Shown here: one piece after another, positions 42,628-54,384 of the stretch | Position numbering within the stretch: the stretch's first letter is position 1 | Layout of the letters: every line of letters starts with the position of its first letter | Assembly: GCF_900631615.1 (NCBI RefSeq) | Contig: NZ_LR131273.1 | Location: forward strand, 2,822,850 to 2,886,849 | Source of the DNA: Tsukamurella paurometabola | Lineage (GTDB): Bacteria > Actinomycetota > Actinomycetes > Mycobacteriales > Mycobacteriaceae | Reading direction: 5' to 3' | Length of the DNA stretch: 64,000 nt | The notes under the pieces: model-generated | Told to the model about the DNA's origin: nothing | The model's database searches: none | Seen by the model: only the letters and a program-made list of their open reading frames with translations | Made by a program: the position numbers and the translations under genes

Positions 42628-43119
42628 TCAATGTCCCTGCGCGTCCACCGCGATCCACGCGGTCTCGGACGTGCGCGAGATGCGCAGGGTCGTGGTGTCG
42701 AATCCGCCACTGCCGGGTGGGTACTCGATGACGAGGAAGTTCGTCGGGCACGGATCCGCCTCCGATGGGACGCAGCCCGGCGGACTGGGGTCGACCATCC
42801 CGGGTGCCTTCGCGACGATGTGTCGATAGTCGTCGAAGCGGTCGGCCGGCGCAGAGAAGGTCCCGCGGTAGGACGATCGGCCGACGAACACCGGGTACAC
42901 GGTCATCGAATCGAGGTGGAAACTCGAGGGGATGTGGATGTTCCGGCGCTCGAGTTCCTCGCGGGCCTCCTGCTCACTGATCGTGTGCGGCGGCCCGACG
43001 TCGAACATGCCGTTCACGAACCACCGCATGCCAGGGTAGATCGCCGTGAGTACGACGACGGGCACCAGCAGGACGATGCTCCAGTAGAAGGAGCGTGGCT
43101 TCCGTCGATTCGCGGTCAT
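42628..43119 (-). CDS. Membrane-anchored hypothetical protein
   Basis: A 163-residue protein with a basic N-terminus and one membrane segment (WSIVLLVPVVVLTAIYPG, about 12-30), so most of it is outside. The exterior part has one Cys pair (CVPSEADPC) and the strand-like VYPVFVGRSSYRGTF. Unknown family. Its ATG overlaps the stop of the upstream gene by 4 bp, so the two form a unit. Nothing suggests an enzyme. Confidence 0.68.
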   Translation of the reverse strand: MTANRRKPRSFYWSIVLLVPVVVLTAIYPGMRWFVNGMFDVGPPHTISEQEAREELERRNIHIPSSFHLDSMTVYPVFVGRSSYRGTFSAPADRFDDYRHIVAKAPGMVDPSPPGCVPSEADPCPTNFLVIEYPPGSGGFDTTTLRISRTSETAWIAVDAQGH

Positions 43120-43784
43120 CTCGTGAGCGCGGCTTCCACGCCGATCGCGAACGCTAACGGGAACCGGATCTGTCCGATGTCGCGGGCGGGGCCGACGACG
43201 CGCCGCGAAGGGGTGTCGCGAGGCTCGGCGAGCACGCGGCTCACCCGACTGAGTTGGTGCACTTCGAATCGCTGCTGAGCCAATTCGGGTTGCGCACTTC
43301 GGATGCCGGCGCAACTTCCTTTCGTCGTGTCCCGCTGCACCACCGGATTGCCAGGAGCGATGGGGCCACGATGACGGCCTCGTTCGGCGATCACGGTGAA
43401 GCCCTTCTCCTCGCCGACCTCACAGACAGCGACCGGGGCCAGTCCCGGCGTGCGGTAGAAGCCGTGAATGTTCTCGGACCATACGAGGAAAGTGGTGTCG
43501 GAGAGGCATCGTCCGTTCTCTCCGAGGCGGCCCGTGCCTCGGAATCCCGCCGGGCACATCGACCAGCTCGCGCGGTCCACACTGTCCACAACCGACTGCG
43601 GGGCGGGCAGTAATGCGTGGTCGAGTAGCTGATCGTCGCAGTCCGCACAAGGACCGAGCGCATCGGCGCGAGGTGCGAACGGTCGTGGCGGATCAGGGGA
43701 ATCGGACAATGCGACGCCGCCGAACCCGCCGGCCACGAAGCCGGCCAGGAGAAGAGCTGCCATGGTCCCGTACTGCCTCCGCAT
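43116..43784 (-). CDS. Secreted or membrane-anchored Cys-rich hypothetical protein
   Basis: A 222-residue protein with N-terminal hydrophobic segment MAALLLAGFVAGGFGGVAL, either signal peptide or anchor, and six or more cysteines in the exterior part (GPCADCDDQ, SMCPAGF, GRCLSD, AVCEVG, GSCAG). The pattern suggests disulfides. Start at ATG 43784; ATG 43820 in frame is possible and would lie in the inverted repeat. Unknown family. Forms a two-gene unit with the next protein. Confidence 0.65.
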   Translation of the reverse strand: MRRQYGTMAALLLAGFVAGGFGGVALSDSPDPPRPFAPRADALGPCADCDDQLLDHALLPAPQSVVDSVDRASWSMCPAGFRGTGRLGENGRCLSDTTFLVWSENIHGFYRTPGLAPVAVCEVGEEKGFTVIAERGRHRGPIAPGNPVVQRDTTKGSCAGIRSAQPELAQQRFEVHQLSRVSRVLAEPRDTPSRRVVGPARDIGQIRFPLAFAIGVEAALTR

Positions 43785-43810
43785 CCTCACGAAGCGCAGA
43801 ATAATGCATC

Positions 43811-43834
43811 TCGAATCCATTGAGATGGATTCGA
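43811..43834. promoter_or_regulatory. Inverted repeat upstream of the two-gene secreted unit
   Basis: TCGAATCCAT (43811-43820) and ATGGATTCGA (43825-43834) are perfect 10-bp arms with a 4-base centre, TGAG. It lies 27 bp upstream of the chosen start and could be an operator or a leader hairpin. The rest of 43785-43968 shows nothing else. Confidence 0.5.
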
Positions 43835-43968
43835 TGGATGCGTCGGTCACGGACAGGACGCCGCATCCGCATCGGCAGCGCTGTGCCGGGGAAGATCGAA
43901 CAGGTCGTAACTCATGGTCCTCCGATGAGGGCCGCCGCAGACCGAGGGGCGGGTCGCGGATGCCGGTG

Positions 43969-44916
43969 TCAGTCGGCGAGGGGGAGATCGTCGCGGTCGG
44001 CCCACTCGACGAGCGTGTCGAGCGAGAACGCTTCGTCGTCGATGGATGCATGCAGGTCGCCGAGCTCGGCGAAGCGCGCGGGCAGGGTGCCGATCGTGAA
44101 ATCGTCGGGGTGCACGTCCGGCACCTCGTCCCACGTGATCGGGGCGGACGCCGTGGCGATCGGGGTGCCGCGCAGCGAGTACGCGCACGCGATGGTGTGA
44201 TCGCGTGCGTTCTGGTTGAAGTCCAGGAACACCGCCGCGGGGTCGCGGTCCTTGCGCCACCACACCGTCGTCACGTCCGACGGCGCCCGGCGCTCCACCT
44301 CCCGGGCGAAGGCGAGGGCGCACCGTCGCACCTCCGAGAACGTCCACCGGGGCTCGATCCGCACGTAGACGTGCAGGCCGGATCCGCCCGAAGTCTTGGG
44401 GAACCCGCGGATGCCGAGCTCGTCGAGCACCTCGCGCACGACCCCCGCCACCCGCTGCACGCGCTCCCACGAGCAATCGGGCATCGGGTCGAGATCGATG
44501 CGCCACTCGTCGGGATGCTCCAGGTCGCCGGCGCGGCAGTTCCACGGGTGGAACTCGACCGTCGACATCTGCGCAGCCCAGATCACCGATCCGAGCTCGG
44601 TCACGACCACTTCGTCGGCGGTGCGGCCGAAACGCGGGAAGTAGATCTCCACCGTCTCGAGCCAGTCGGGTGCGCCGGCGGGGATCCGCTTCTGGTGCAC
44701 CTTCGCCCCGTCGACGCCCTTGGGGTAGCGGTGCAGCATCGTCGGGCGCCCGCGCAGCGCGCGCACGATGCCCGGACCGACCGCCTCGTAGTAGCGCACG
44801 ACGTCGAGCTTGGTCGCGCCGATCCGCGGGAAGTACACGCGCTCCGGGCTGGAGACGCGGACGACCCGGTCACCGACGGTGAGTTCGATCGGCGCGCCGT
44901 GCTCGGAGGAGGCCAC
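43969..44916 (-). CDS. Stand-alone LigD-type polymerase (primase-like) domain
   Basis: A 315-residue protein homologous to the polymerase domain of bacterial NHEJ ligase D (Rv0269c-like). Metal-binding catalytic region WRIDLDPMPDCSW (Asp-x-Asp), SGGSGLHVYVRIEPRW with the conserved Ser/His, and a C-terminal Asp in VFLDFNQNARDHTIA are seen. Ligase and nuclease domains are absent. It may extend or fill RNA/DNA ends in repair. No ku gene in the window. The start, ATG 44916, is 10 bp after the fprB stop on the same strand, so it could be cotranscribed. Confidence 0.87.
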   Translation of the reverse strand: MASSEHGAPIELTVGDRVVRVSSPERVYFPRIGATKLDVVRYYEAVGPGIVRALRGRPTMLHRYPKGVDGAKVHQKRIPAGAPDWLETVEIYFPRFGRTADEVVVTELGSVIWAAQMSTVEFHPWNCRAGDLEHPDEWRIDLDPMPDCSWERVQRVAGVVREVLDELGIRGFPKTSGGSGLHVYVRIEPRWTFSEVRRCALAFAREVERRAPSDVTTVWWRKDRDPAAVFLDFNQNARDHTIACAYSLRGTPIATASAPITWDEVPDVHPDDFTIGTLPARFAELGDLHASIDDEAFSLDTLVEWADRDDLPLAD

Positions 44917-44926
44917 GGCGACGAGG

Positions 44927-46450
44927 TTACGCGCCCAGGAACTTGCTCAGCGGGCGCTTGCGCTTACCGGACGGGCGTCCGGTGATCACGCCCGCCACGA
45001 CGTCCTCGGCGAACTTCTCGACGGTCTCCTGCGAGTCCGTCTTGTTCGTACCGATGAAGCCGTTGGGGCCGCGCTTGATCCAGCCCGTGACGTACACGCC
45101 GGGGAGCGGCGCACCGTCGTCACCCACGACCCGGCCGGCCTCGTTCGGCAGCACCGCGCGGCGGTCGTCGAACGGCAGGCCCGGCACCGGGACGCCCCGG
45201 TAGCCGACGGACGTGAGCACCATGCCGACGGGCAGGTCGACGGCCTCGCCGGTGACGGTGTGCTTCGCGTGCAGCACGAGGCCGTCGTCGGTGGCCTCGA
45301 TGGACTCCGGCGTCGTGAGGAAGCGCAGGCGGATGCGGCGCGGCGCCTCCGACTGGGTGTCCAGCGATTCGAGGAGTTGCAACTTGTGCCCGATCAACTC
45401 GGAATCGCTACCCGCGACGAGGGTCTCGGCGACGTCGGGGTCCGGGTGCACGATTACCGTGCGCTCGTCGGCGAGGCCGAGTGCCTCCGGCAGGGTGAAG
45501 GCGGCGTGCTCGGGCCCGCGTCGGGCCACGATCACGACCTCCTCGACCTTCGACTCCCGCAACGCGGCGAGCGCCGCGGGGGAGATGGTGGTCGCCTCCA
45601 GCTCCTCCGGCTCGGCCGTGAGGATGCGCGCCGCGTCCAGTGCCACGTTGCCGTTGCCGATGATGACGATGCGGTCGTGCGAGAGGTCGACGTCGTCGCC
45701 CTTGTGCTCGGGGTGGCCGTTGTACCAGGCGACGAAGTCGGTGGCGCTGCGCACGTTCGGCAGGTCCTCGCCGGTGATGCCCAGCTTCTTGTCGGTGCTG
45801 GCGCCGACGGCGACGACGATCGCGTCGTGCCGCGAACGCAGCTCCTCGAGGCTCACGTCCTGACCCACCTCGGTGTTCAGGTGGATGCGGAAGTTCGGAT
45901 CCGCGGCGACCTTGTCGAACAGCCCGGAGACCTTGCGGGTGCGGGTGTGGTCGGGAGCGACGCCGAAGCGCGCGAGGCCGTACGGCGTGGACAGCTTCTC
46001 GTACACGTCGACGGTGACACCCGGGTAGCGCAGCAGCTCGTCGGCCGCGTACATCGCGGCCGGGCCGCTGCCGATCACGCCGACGCTGATGACGGTGCCG
46101 TCCGGGATCGGCAGGACCTTCGGCGGCACGGTGTGCGCCATCGGCGGGCGGCTGCGTTCCTGCGGGTTCGGGCCGTCCAGCGCCGCGTTGGCCGGGTCGG
46201 CCGCCGCGAGCGAGCGATTGAGCTCGATGTAGACCTTGTGCTCCTCCGGGAGCCGGTGCGCCGGACCGATGGCGTCGACGGGGCACGCCGTCACGCAGGC
46301 GCCGCAGTCGACACAGGTGGTCGGATCCACGTACAGCATCTCGGCCGTCGCGAAGCCCGGCTCATCGGGCGTCGGGTGGATGCAGTTCACCGGACACGCG
46401 AACGTGCACGACGCGTCGCTGCAACAGGACTGGGTGATGACGTGGGGCAT
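44927..46450 (-). CDS. fprB: FprB-type ferredoxin/ferredoxin-NADP reductase
   Basis: A 507-residue fusion: a bacterial-type ferredoxin (1-70: SCCSDASCTFACPVNCIHP and CVDCGACVTACPVDAI) followed by an adrenodoxin-reductase-like FAD/NADP domain (GVIGSGPAAMYAADELL, GLARFGVAPDHTRTRKV, GNGNVALDAARIL). It transfers electrons between NADPH and a partner oxygenase. ATG 46450, 94 bp after the diiron gene. Partner candidates in the window are the AurF-like oxygenase next to it (same order as Rv0885-Rv0886 in M. tuberculosis, from memory). Confidence 0.92.
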   Translation of the reverse strand: MPHVITQSCCSDASCTFACPVNCIHPTPDEPGFATAEMLYVDPTTCVDCGACVTACPVDAIGPAHRLPEEHKVYIELNRSLAAADPANAALDGPNPQERSRPPMAHTVPPKVLPIPDGTVISVGVIGSGPAAMYAADELLRYPGVTVDVYEKLSTPYGLARFGVAPDHTRTRKVSGLFDKVAADPNFRIHLNTEVGQDVSLEELRSRHDAIVVAVGASTDKKLGITGEDLPNVRSATDFVAWYNGHPEHKGDDVDLSHDRIVIIGNGNVALDAARILTAEPEELEATTISPAALAALRESKVEEVVIVARRGPEHAAFTLPEALGLADERTVIVHPDPDVAETLVAGSDSELIGHKLQLLESLDTQSEAPRRIRLRFLTTPESIEATDDGLVLHAKHTVTGEAVDLPVGMVLTSVGYRGVPVPGLPFDDRRAVLPNEAGRVVGDDGAPLPGVYVTGWIKRGPNGFIGTNKTDSQETVEKFAEDVVAGVITGRPSGKRKRPLSKFLGA

Positions 46451-46544
46451 CGAGGAATCTCCTCCGGGGTGGTGCGCATCCGGGCCGGGATACGGGTCCG
46501 GCTCGGCGGGTGACCGCCGAGCCGGATATCGGGGTGGTTCGAGA

Positions 46545-47564
46545 CTACTGCGCGGCGTACGACGGCTCGCTGCGGAACCGCGAGGTACGTCCGTAGATCC
46601 CGAGCGCGCGCCACAGGAGGCGGGAGACCGGGTTCATCAGGTTGGAGCGCTCGGCGAGCAGACGCACGTCGCCGAAGACCTCCTGGCGCATGGCCTTGGA
46701 CTCGGGCGAGCGCCAGAAGATGTCCTTCTTCACCTCGCGCGGGATGTCGAAGGTCTCCCAGAACTGGCGCGGCGGGACCATGATGGCGCCGAGCAGGATC
46801 CGCATCACCAGCGGCAGGGCCAGCGACAGCAGGAACCGGGGGACGGGTCCGCGGGTGGGGATCTTGTGCTCGAGCAGCTGGTGCGCGAACGAGATGTGGC
46901 GGGCCTCCTCGGCCACGTGGATCTGCATGACGGCGGTCATCGCCGGGTGCTGCGTGTCCGCCGAGCGCAGGAACTGCTTCTGCAGGTGGTCGATCGGCTC
47001 CTCGCCGCCGAGCACGCCCATGTAGAAGATGTTCGGGAAGGTGGTGGCCGCGAGCGGGATGATCGGCGACAGCCGGCGGAACCACCAGGCGCCGCCCGGG
47101 ACGTCCATGCCCACGCGGTTGACGAACTCCTGGAACATCAGCGTGTGCTGGCACTCCTCCTTCGCCTCGTGCGTGGCGTACCGGAACTCGGGGGAGTTGT
47201 TCGGCTGCACGGCGGTGTACTGCATGATGCCGCGGATCAGGATCGACTCGAACTGCAGGCCGACCTTCGCGACGTTGGCCTGCCGCCACATGCCGATCTC
47301 GATCTGCTTGGCCAGCGGCTGGGCCTGGTACCAGGGGTGGCGACCGATCGGGTCGAAGCGCGGGTTGCACACCCAGCGCGGATCGTCGGGCACGATCGCC
47401 AACTCGGGGGAATCCCAGTCGATGTCGACGTAGGGATCGAAGTTACGGCGGACCGACGCCTCGGACAGGTCGTTCAGCGTCTGCTCGTACTCGGCCTGGC
47501 CGGGGAACGAGCGACCGCGCATGCGAGCCATGTGGGTCACCCGGGGCATGTTCAGCAGGGCCAT
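46545..47564 (-). CDS. AurF-like diiron oxygenase (Rv0885-like)
   Basis: A 339-residue protein of the para-aminobenzoate N-oxygenase AurF family. Two carboxylate-His motifs are present: EAKEECQHTLMFQEF and EEARHISFAHQLL, with Glu in GLQFESILIRG as further ligand, giving a ferritin-like diiron site. Several hydrophobic helices (SPIIPLAATTFPNIFYMG, RFLLSLALPLVMRILLG) may border the membrane or a lipid substrate. It likely receives electrons from the FprB encoded next to it. The substrate is unknown. Confidence 0.85.
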   Translation of the reverse strand: MALLNMPRVTHMARMRGRSFPGQAEYEQTLNDLSEASVRRNFDPYVDIDWDSPELAIVPDDPRWVCNPRFDPIGRHPWYQAQPLAKQIEIGMWRQANVAKVGLQFESILIRGIMQYTAVQPNNSPEFRYATHEAKEECQHTLMFQEFVNRVGMDVPGGAWWFRRLSPIIPLAATTFPNIFYMGVLGGEEPIDHLQKQFLRSADTQHPAMTAVMQIHVAEEARHISFAHQLLEHKIPTRGPVPRFLLSLALPLVMRILLGAIMVPPRQFWETFDIPREVKKDIFWRSPESKAMRQEVFGDVRLLAERSNLMNPVSRLLWRALGIYGRTSRFRSEPSYAAQ

Positions 47565-47617
47565 GATGGATCCTTTCCTGGCACCCTCGTCCGGCTCGTA
47601 CCTGGTGTTTCTTCCCT

Positions 47618-47645
47618 GACGCTGTGGGAAATCCCACAGGCGTCT
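47618..47645. promoter_or_regulatory. Inverted repeat upstream of the diiron oxygenase
   Basis: GACGC-TGTGGG, AAAT, CCCACA-GGCGTC: an almost perfect 11/12-bp inverted repeat, 53 bp upstream of the start codon on the minus strand. The position suits an operator. The rest of 47565-47938 contains only the hairpin near 47871-47895 and no believable gene. Confidence 0.55.
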
Positions 47646-47870
47646 GTGCTGGTAGAAGCCGTGTATGAGATTGAATCGTCCTCAGGCTATCACTTGAAAC
47701 AAGCATGAATGAAGGGTCTTCGGCCAGGAATCCGTGAACAGGTGTACACCGAGCTCTCGGCCAGCGGTTTTGCGCGACCGATGTGAGAGGCGTCACGGAG
47801 GAACGTTCGCGTTCCCGGGCTGCTCAGTGCCTCCGCGGGCCGGTGCGGGTGAACACCCGTCCGGCAACGA

Positions 47871-47895
47871 CGACGGGTGCGGTGAACGCCCGTCG
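47871..47895 (-). terminator. Hairpin downstream of the fecB-like gene
   Basis: CGACGGG (47871-47877) and CCCGTCG (47889-47895) form a stem with an 11-base loop 43 bp after the stop of the minus-strand gene. A second similar short repeat lies at about 47846-47860. Probably the transcription end. Confidence 0.45.
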
Positions 47896-47938
47896 CGCGG
47901 TTCGGGTGGGGGCGTGGGAGGGAAGCGGGCGCGGACGC

Positions 47939-48883
47939 CTAGGACGAGGCCCTGATGGTGTTGCCCACGTCGTGCAGCACGATGCCGGCGGCGACGGGCC
48001 CGCCCGCGGAGAACCAGGCGGAGTCCTGGACCAGGAGCTGTCGCTTGGCGACGACCGCGCGGAGCTGCTTCCAGGGCTTCGAGGTCATCACCGCCATGCC
48101 GTGCTCGCGGCCCGCGTCGCCCTCGTACCCCACGTAGATCAGATCGGCGTCGGCCGCCGAGACGTCGTCGCCCGACATCTCGACCGCCTCCGGCTTGCGC
48201 TGCGGCTCCGGCCGCACGACCTTGAGGTCGGCGAGCACCTGCGCCGCGAGCGGCGCCGTGCCGAGCGCGAGCGACTTCCCGTCCGCGGTGAAGCGCACCA
48301 GGGAGACGGTGTTGTGCACCGCGTCGATCTTCACGGACTTCTCGGCGACGTCGCGCTGGTAGCGGTCCAGCACGGCTCGTGCCTCCGCGGGCATCCGCAC
48401 CGCGTCGGCCAGGGCGAGGAAGCTGCGGCGCCAGTCCGCCGACGGTGCCGGGACGGTCACCGTCCGGCCCGCGCGGCGGTTCGCGTCCGCGGACCGATCG
48501 GTGCCGACCGCGAGGTCGGCCTGGGCCCCGTCGCCGAGCTTCGGGACCTTCGTCAGAGTGGGACCGAGGTAGGAGGGCGCGTCGCCGCCGACGGCCTTGA
48601 CGCGGTTCTGCAGGCCGAGCGCGCACAGGCCGTCGAGGAGGGCCGGATCCGCCACGACGATCTCGGCGGGCGCGGGGCCGCCCGCGACCGGCGCCGCGCA
48701 GGCCTGGTCGGGCTTGCGGTCGAGGCCGATGATGTCGGCGGACGCGAGGCGCGTCGTCGTCGTGGAGATCGAGGCGAACGGCTGTTGGATCGGCTCCGAG
48801 CCGCCGCACGCGGTGAGTGTCGCGCCGGCGACGACGGCGAGCGCGATCGCGGCGCCCGTCCTGGTTGTTCCGACCCTGTTCAC
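47939..48883 (-). CDS. FecB-like periplasmic binding lipoprotein
   Basis: A 314-residue lipoprotein: signal with lipobox LTACGG, then a helical-backbone binding fold of the iron-siderophore type (ADPALLDGLCALGLQNRVKA, SADADLIYVGYEGDAG). GTG 48883 gives a normal-length signal; GTG 48898 is possible and the spacing to GAGG favours 48883. The M. tuberculosis counterpart Rv3044 (fecB) also lies beside ctaD. No permease or ATPase gene is next to it, so it is an orphan binding protein with possible heme, iron or cell-envelope role. Confidence 0.83.
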   Translation of the reverse strand: MNRVGTTRTGAAIALAVVAGATLTACGGSEPIQQPFASISTTTTRLASADIIGLDRKPDQACAAPVAGGPAPAEIVVADPALLDGLCALGLQNRVKAVGGDAPSYLGPTLTKVPKLGDGAQADLAVGTDRSADANRRAGRTVTVPAPSADWRRSFLALADAVRMPAEARAVLDRYQRDVAEKSVKIDAVHNTVSLVRFTADGKSLALGTAPLAAQVLADLKVVRPEPQRKPEAVEMSGDDVSAADADLIYVGYEGDAGREHGMAVMTSKPWKQLRAVVAKRQLLVQDSAWFSAGGPVAAGIVLHDVGNTIRASS

Positions 48884-49129
48884 GACAACTGCCCTCACCT
48901 GTAGTTCCGATCGTGCGCCACGGTAGCAGCAGTGGCCTTTCCGGCCGCTTCCGCGACGCGAGTACGACGCAGAGTAGGACCGCGGGGACAAGCCCGGGGG
49001 CGAGGGGCTACGCTTACCCCACAAGGGTGGCGTCCGCCGTCAGCGAACACCGCCCGAAAGACCTGATTGAAGAGGCCGTACGCCGATACCGACAGCCGCG
49101 GTACCGGCAGGCCCAGGGCAGGAGGATTT

Positions 49130-52157
<3,028 letters not shown>

Positions 52158-52175
52158 GTCGCTCGGCCCGACCCG

Positions 52176-54335
52176 TCAGACCTGCTGGAAGGCCAGCACC
52201 GTCGGGCCCGAGACGGTGATCTCCGCGCGGGACGGGTAGACGGTGCGCCTGCCGCCCGCTTCGCTCCCGGCACCGCCCGGCTCGCCCGTGGGCAGCGTCG
52301 TGTCGACGATGAGCTCCCAGTCGTGCGAGCACGACTCGGGGCCGCCCAGCACCACGACGGCATCGCCGCCCGCGTGCCAGACGATGAGCGCGTCCTTCTC
52401 CGCGACGGCGCTGTCGCGGCCCGGGGCGCGGACGTCGGAACCGTCGACCCACGCCTGCAGGGTGCGGACCTCGGGGGACTGCCACGCGTCGCCCGCCATC
52501 TCGGCCCCGTCGGCCCCGAACCACGCGAGGTCGGGCTCGCCGTCCCGGGTCGCGCGCCCGTCGAAGAACTCGTGCTGCCGCAGCACCGGCGCCGCACGCC
52601 GCACCGCCGCCACCCGCGCGACGAAGGCCGTCAGGTCGGCGTCGGCGGCGTCCCAGTCCACGGCGAAGGCGTCGGCCGCGGGAGTGCCCTCGGGTACGCA
52701 GTAGGCGTTGTTGTTGCCGTACTGGGTGTGGCCCAGCTCGTCGCCCCCGAGGAGCATCGGGGTGCCGGTGGAGAGCAGCAGCGTCGCCAGCAGGGCGCGC
52801 ACGTGCGCCGCGCGGGCCGCGAGGACGGCCGGGTCGGTGGTGCCGCCCTCGAAGCCGTGGTTGACCGAGTGGTTGTTGTCGGTGCCGTCGCGGTTGTTCT
52901 CGCCGTTGGCCTCGTTGTGCTTGCGCTCGTAGCTCACCAGGTCGCGGGCCGTGAAGCCGTCGTGTGCGGTGATGAAGTTGACGGACGAGAAGGGCGTACG
53001 GCCCTGCGCACCGAACAGGTCCTGGCTGCCCGACACCCGCGAGGCCAGCGCGCCGACGGTCGCGCCCCCGGCGAAGAAGTCGCGGACGGTGTCGCGGTAG
53101 CGGTCGTTCCACTCGGCCCACACCGGCGGGAAGCCGCCCACACGGTAGCCCTCGCCCGTCGCGTCCCACGGCTCGGCGATGAGCTTGCGGGTGGAGAGCA
53201 CCGGGTCGGCCGCGATGGCGGTGAGGAGCGGGGCGCGGTGGTCGAACGGGATCACCGGACCCTGCGGGCCCGTACCCGTGCGGCCGCGGCCCAGGACGCT
53301 CGCGAGGTCGAACCGGAACCCGTCGACGCCGAACCCGTCGGCGAAGTGCCGCAGGCTGTCGAGGATCATCCGCACGGACGCCGGGGAGGCGCAGTCCACC
53401 GTGTTGCCGCAGCCCGTGTAGTCGAGGTCCTCGCCGTTCTCGAGCAGGTAGTAGCCGGGCGCGTCCAGCCCGCGCCAGGACAGCGACGGCCCGGCGACGG
53501 ACTCCTCGGCGGTGTGGTTGTAGACCACGTCCATGAGCACCTCGAGGCCCGCCGAGTGCAGTGCGGACACGAGCTGCGCGAACTCCTCCACCTCGGCGCC
53601 CGGCTGTGCCGCGTACCGCGGGTCCGGCGCGAAGTACGCGCCCGTCGAATAGCCCCAGTGGTTGCGCATCCCGCGATCGCGGACGCCCGGCTCGGTCAGG
53701 CAGGCCTGGACGGGCAGCAGCTCGACCGCGGTGACGCCGATGCGCCGCAGGTGCTCGACGACCGCGGGCTGTGCCAGTCCGAGGTACGTACCGCGCAACT
53801 CCTCCGGGACGTCCGGGTGCCGCGCGGTGTACGAGCCGACGTGGATCTCGCAGATCACCGTCCGGTCCCACGGGACGCGCGGCCCGGGCTCGGGAGCGGG
53901 CGGTGGGCCGGTGACCACGCTGAGAGGGATATGGGGGAGCGAGTCGACCTCCGACGGTCCGCCGTCCTCGCCGTAGGGGAGGAGGGCGGCACCGTCGCCC
54001 AGTGCGCCGTCGATGCGGCGGGCGTACGGGTCGATGAGGGCCTTGTGCTCGGTGAACCGCAGCCCGTCCCCGGGCTCCCACGGCCCCGCCGCGCGCAGAC
54101 AGTACCGCGTGCCCTCACCGAGCCCCGCGACGAAGCCGTGATGGACCCCGGCCGTCTGCGCGGGCAGCCGCAGGCGCTGCTCGGTACGCGCGCCCGCCTC
54201 GTCGATGTCGATCAGGCACACCCACACGTCGGTGGCGCGCGGGGCGTGCACGGCGAAGTTCACGCCGCCGGGCTGCGGGTCGGCGCCGAGGGGGTACGGG
54301 GCGCCGGGGGTGGGAGAGCGGTGGTCTGTGGACAC
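52176..54335 (-). CDS. glgX: Glycogen debranching enzyme
   Basis: A 719-residue isoamylase-type debranching enzyme: N-terminal carbohydrate-binding module (PYPLGADPQPGGVNFAVHAP), GH13 barrel with DVVYNHTAE, catalytic Asp in GVDGFRFDLAS, catalytic Glu in LIAEPWDATG and NFITAHDGFTARDL, and a C-terminal beta domain. It releases limit-dextrin branches from glycogen. The ATG at 54344 overlaps a -10-like sequence, so GTG 54335 is preferred as a leaderless start. No other glycogen genes are nearby; it interrupts the conserved serB2-ABC order. Confidence 0.9.
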   Translation of the reverse strand: MSTDHRSPTPGAPYPLGADPQPGGVNFAVHAPRATDVWVCLIDIDEAGARTEQRLRLPAQTAGVHHGFVAGLGEGTRYCLRAAGPWEPGDGLRFTEHKALIDPYARRIDGALGDGAALLPYGEDGGPSEVDSLPHIPLSVVTGPPPAPEPGPRVPWDRTVICEIHVGSYTARHPDVPEELRGTYLGLAQPAVVEHLRRIGVTAVELLPVQACLTEPGVRDRGMRNHWGYSTGAYFAPDPRYAAQPGAEVEEFAQLVSALHSAGLEVLMDVVYNHTAEESVAGPSLSWRGLDAPGYYLLENGEDLDYTGCGNTVDCASPASVRMILDSLRHFADGFGVDGFRFDLASVLGRGRTGTGPQGPVIPFDHRAPLLTAIAADPVLSTRKLIAEPWDATGEGYRVGGFPPVWAEWNDRYRDTVRDFFAGGATVGALASRVSGSQDLFGAQGRTPFSSVNFITAHDGFTARDLVSYERKHNEANGENNRDGTDNNHSVNHGFEGGTTDPAVLAARAAHVRALLATLLLSTGTPMLLGGDELGHTQYGNNNAYCVPEGTPAADAFAVDWDAADADLTAFVARVAAVRRAAPVLRQHEFFDGRATRDGEPDLAWFGADGAEMAGDAWQSPEVRTLQAWVDGSDVRAPGRDSAVAEKDALIVWHAGGDAVVVLGGPESCSHDWELIVDTTLPTGEPGGAGSEAGGRRTVYPSRAEITVSGPTVLAFQQV

Positions 54336-54342
54336 GGGGACC

Positions 54343-54378
54343 ATCCTGCCAACCGCGGCCCGGTCCGTGCGGCAGGAT
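54343..54378. promoter_or_regulatory. Symmetrical divergent promoter of glgX and the ABC ATPase
   Basis: ATCCTGCC (54343-54350) and GGCAGGAT (54371-54378) are perfect inverted arms. Each places CAGGAT 6-7 bp before a GTG start (54335 on the minus strand, 54385 on the plus strand). Both genes lack ribosome sites, so both are probably leaderless and share a promoter window of about 40 bp. Confidence 0.5.
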
Positions 54379-54384
54379 GGTGAT

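Noticed and set aside
47734-47955. Short plus-strand frame in the 374-bp gap before the fecB-like gene
   Set aside because: Arg/Pro-rich composition, no ribosome site, and it ends inside the opposite gene.
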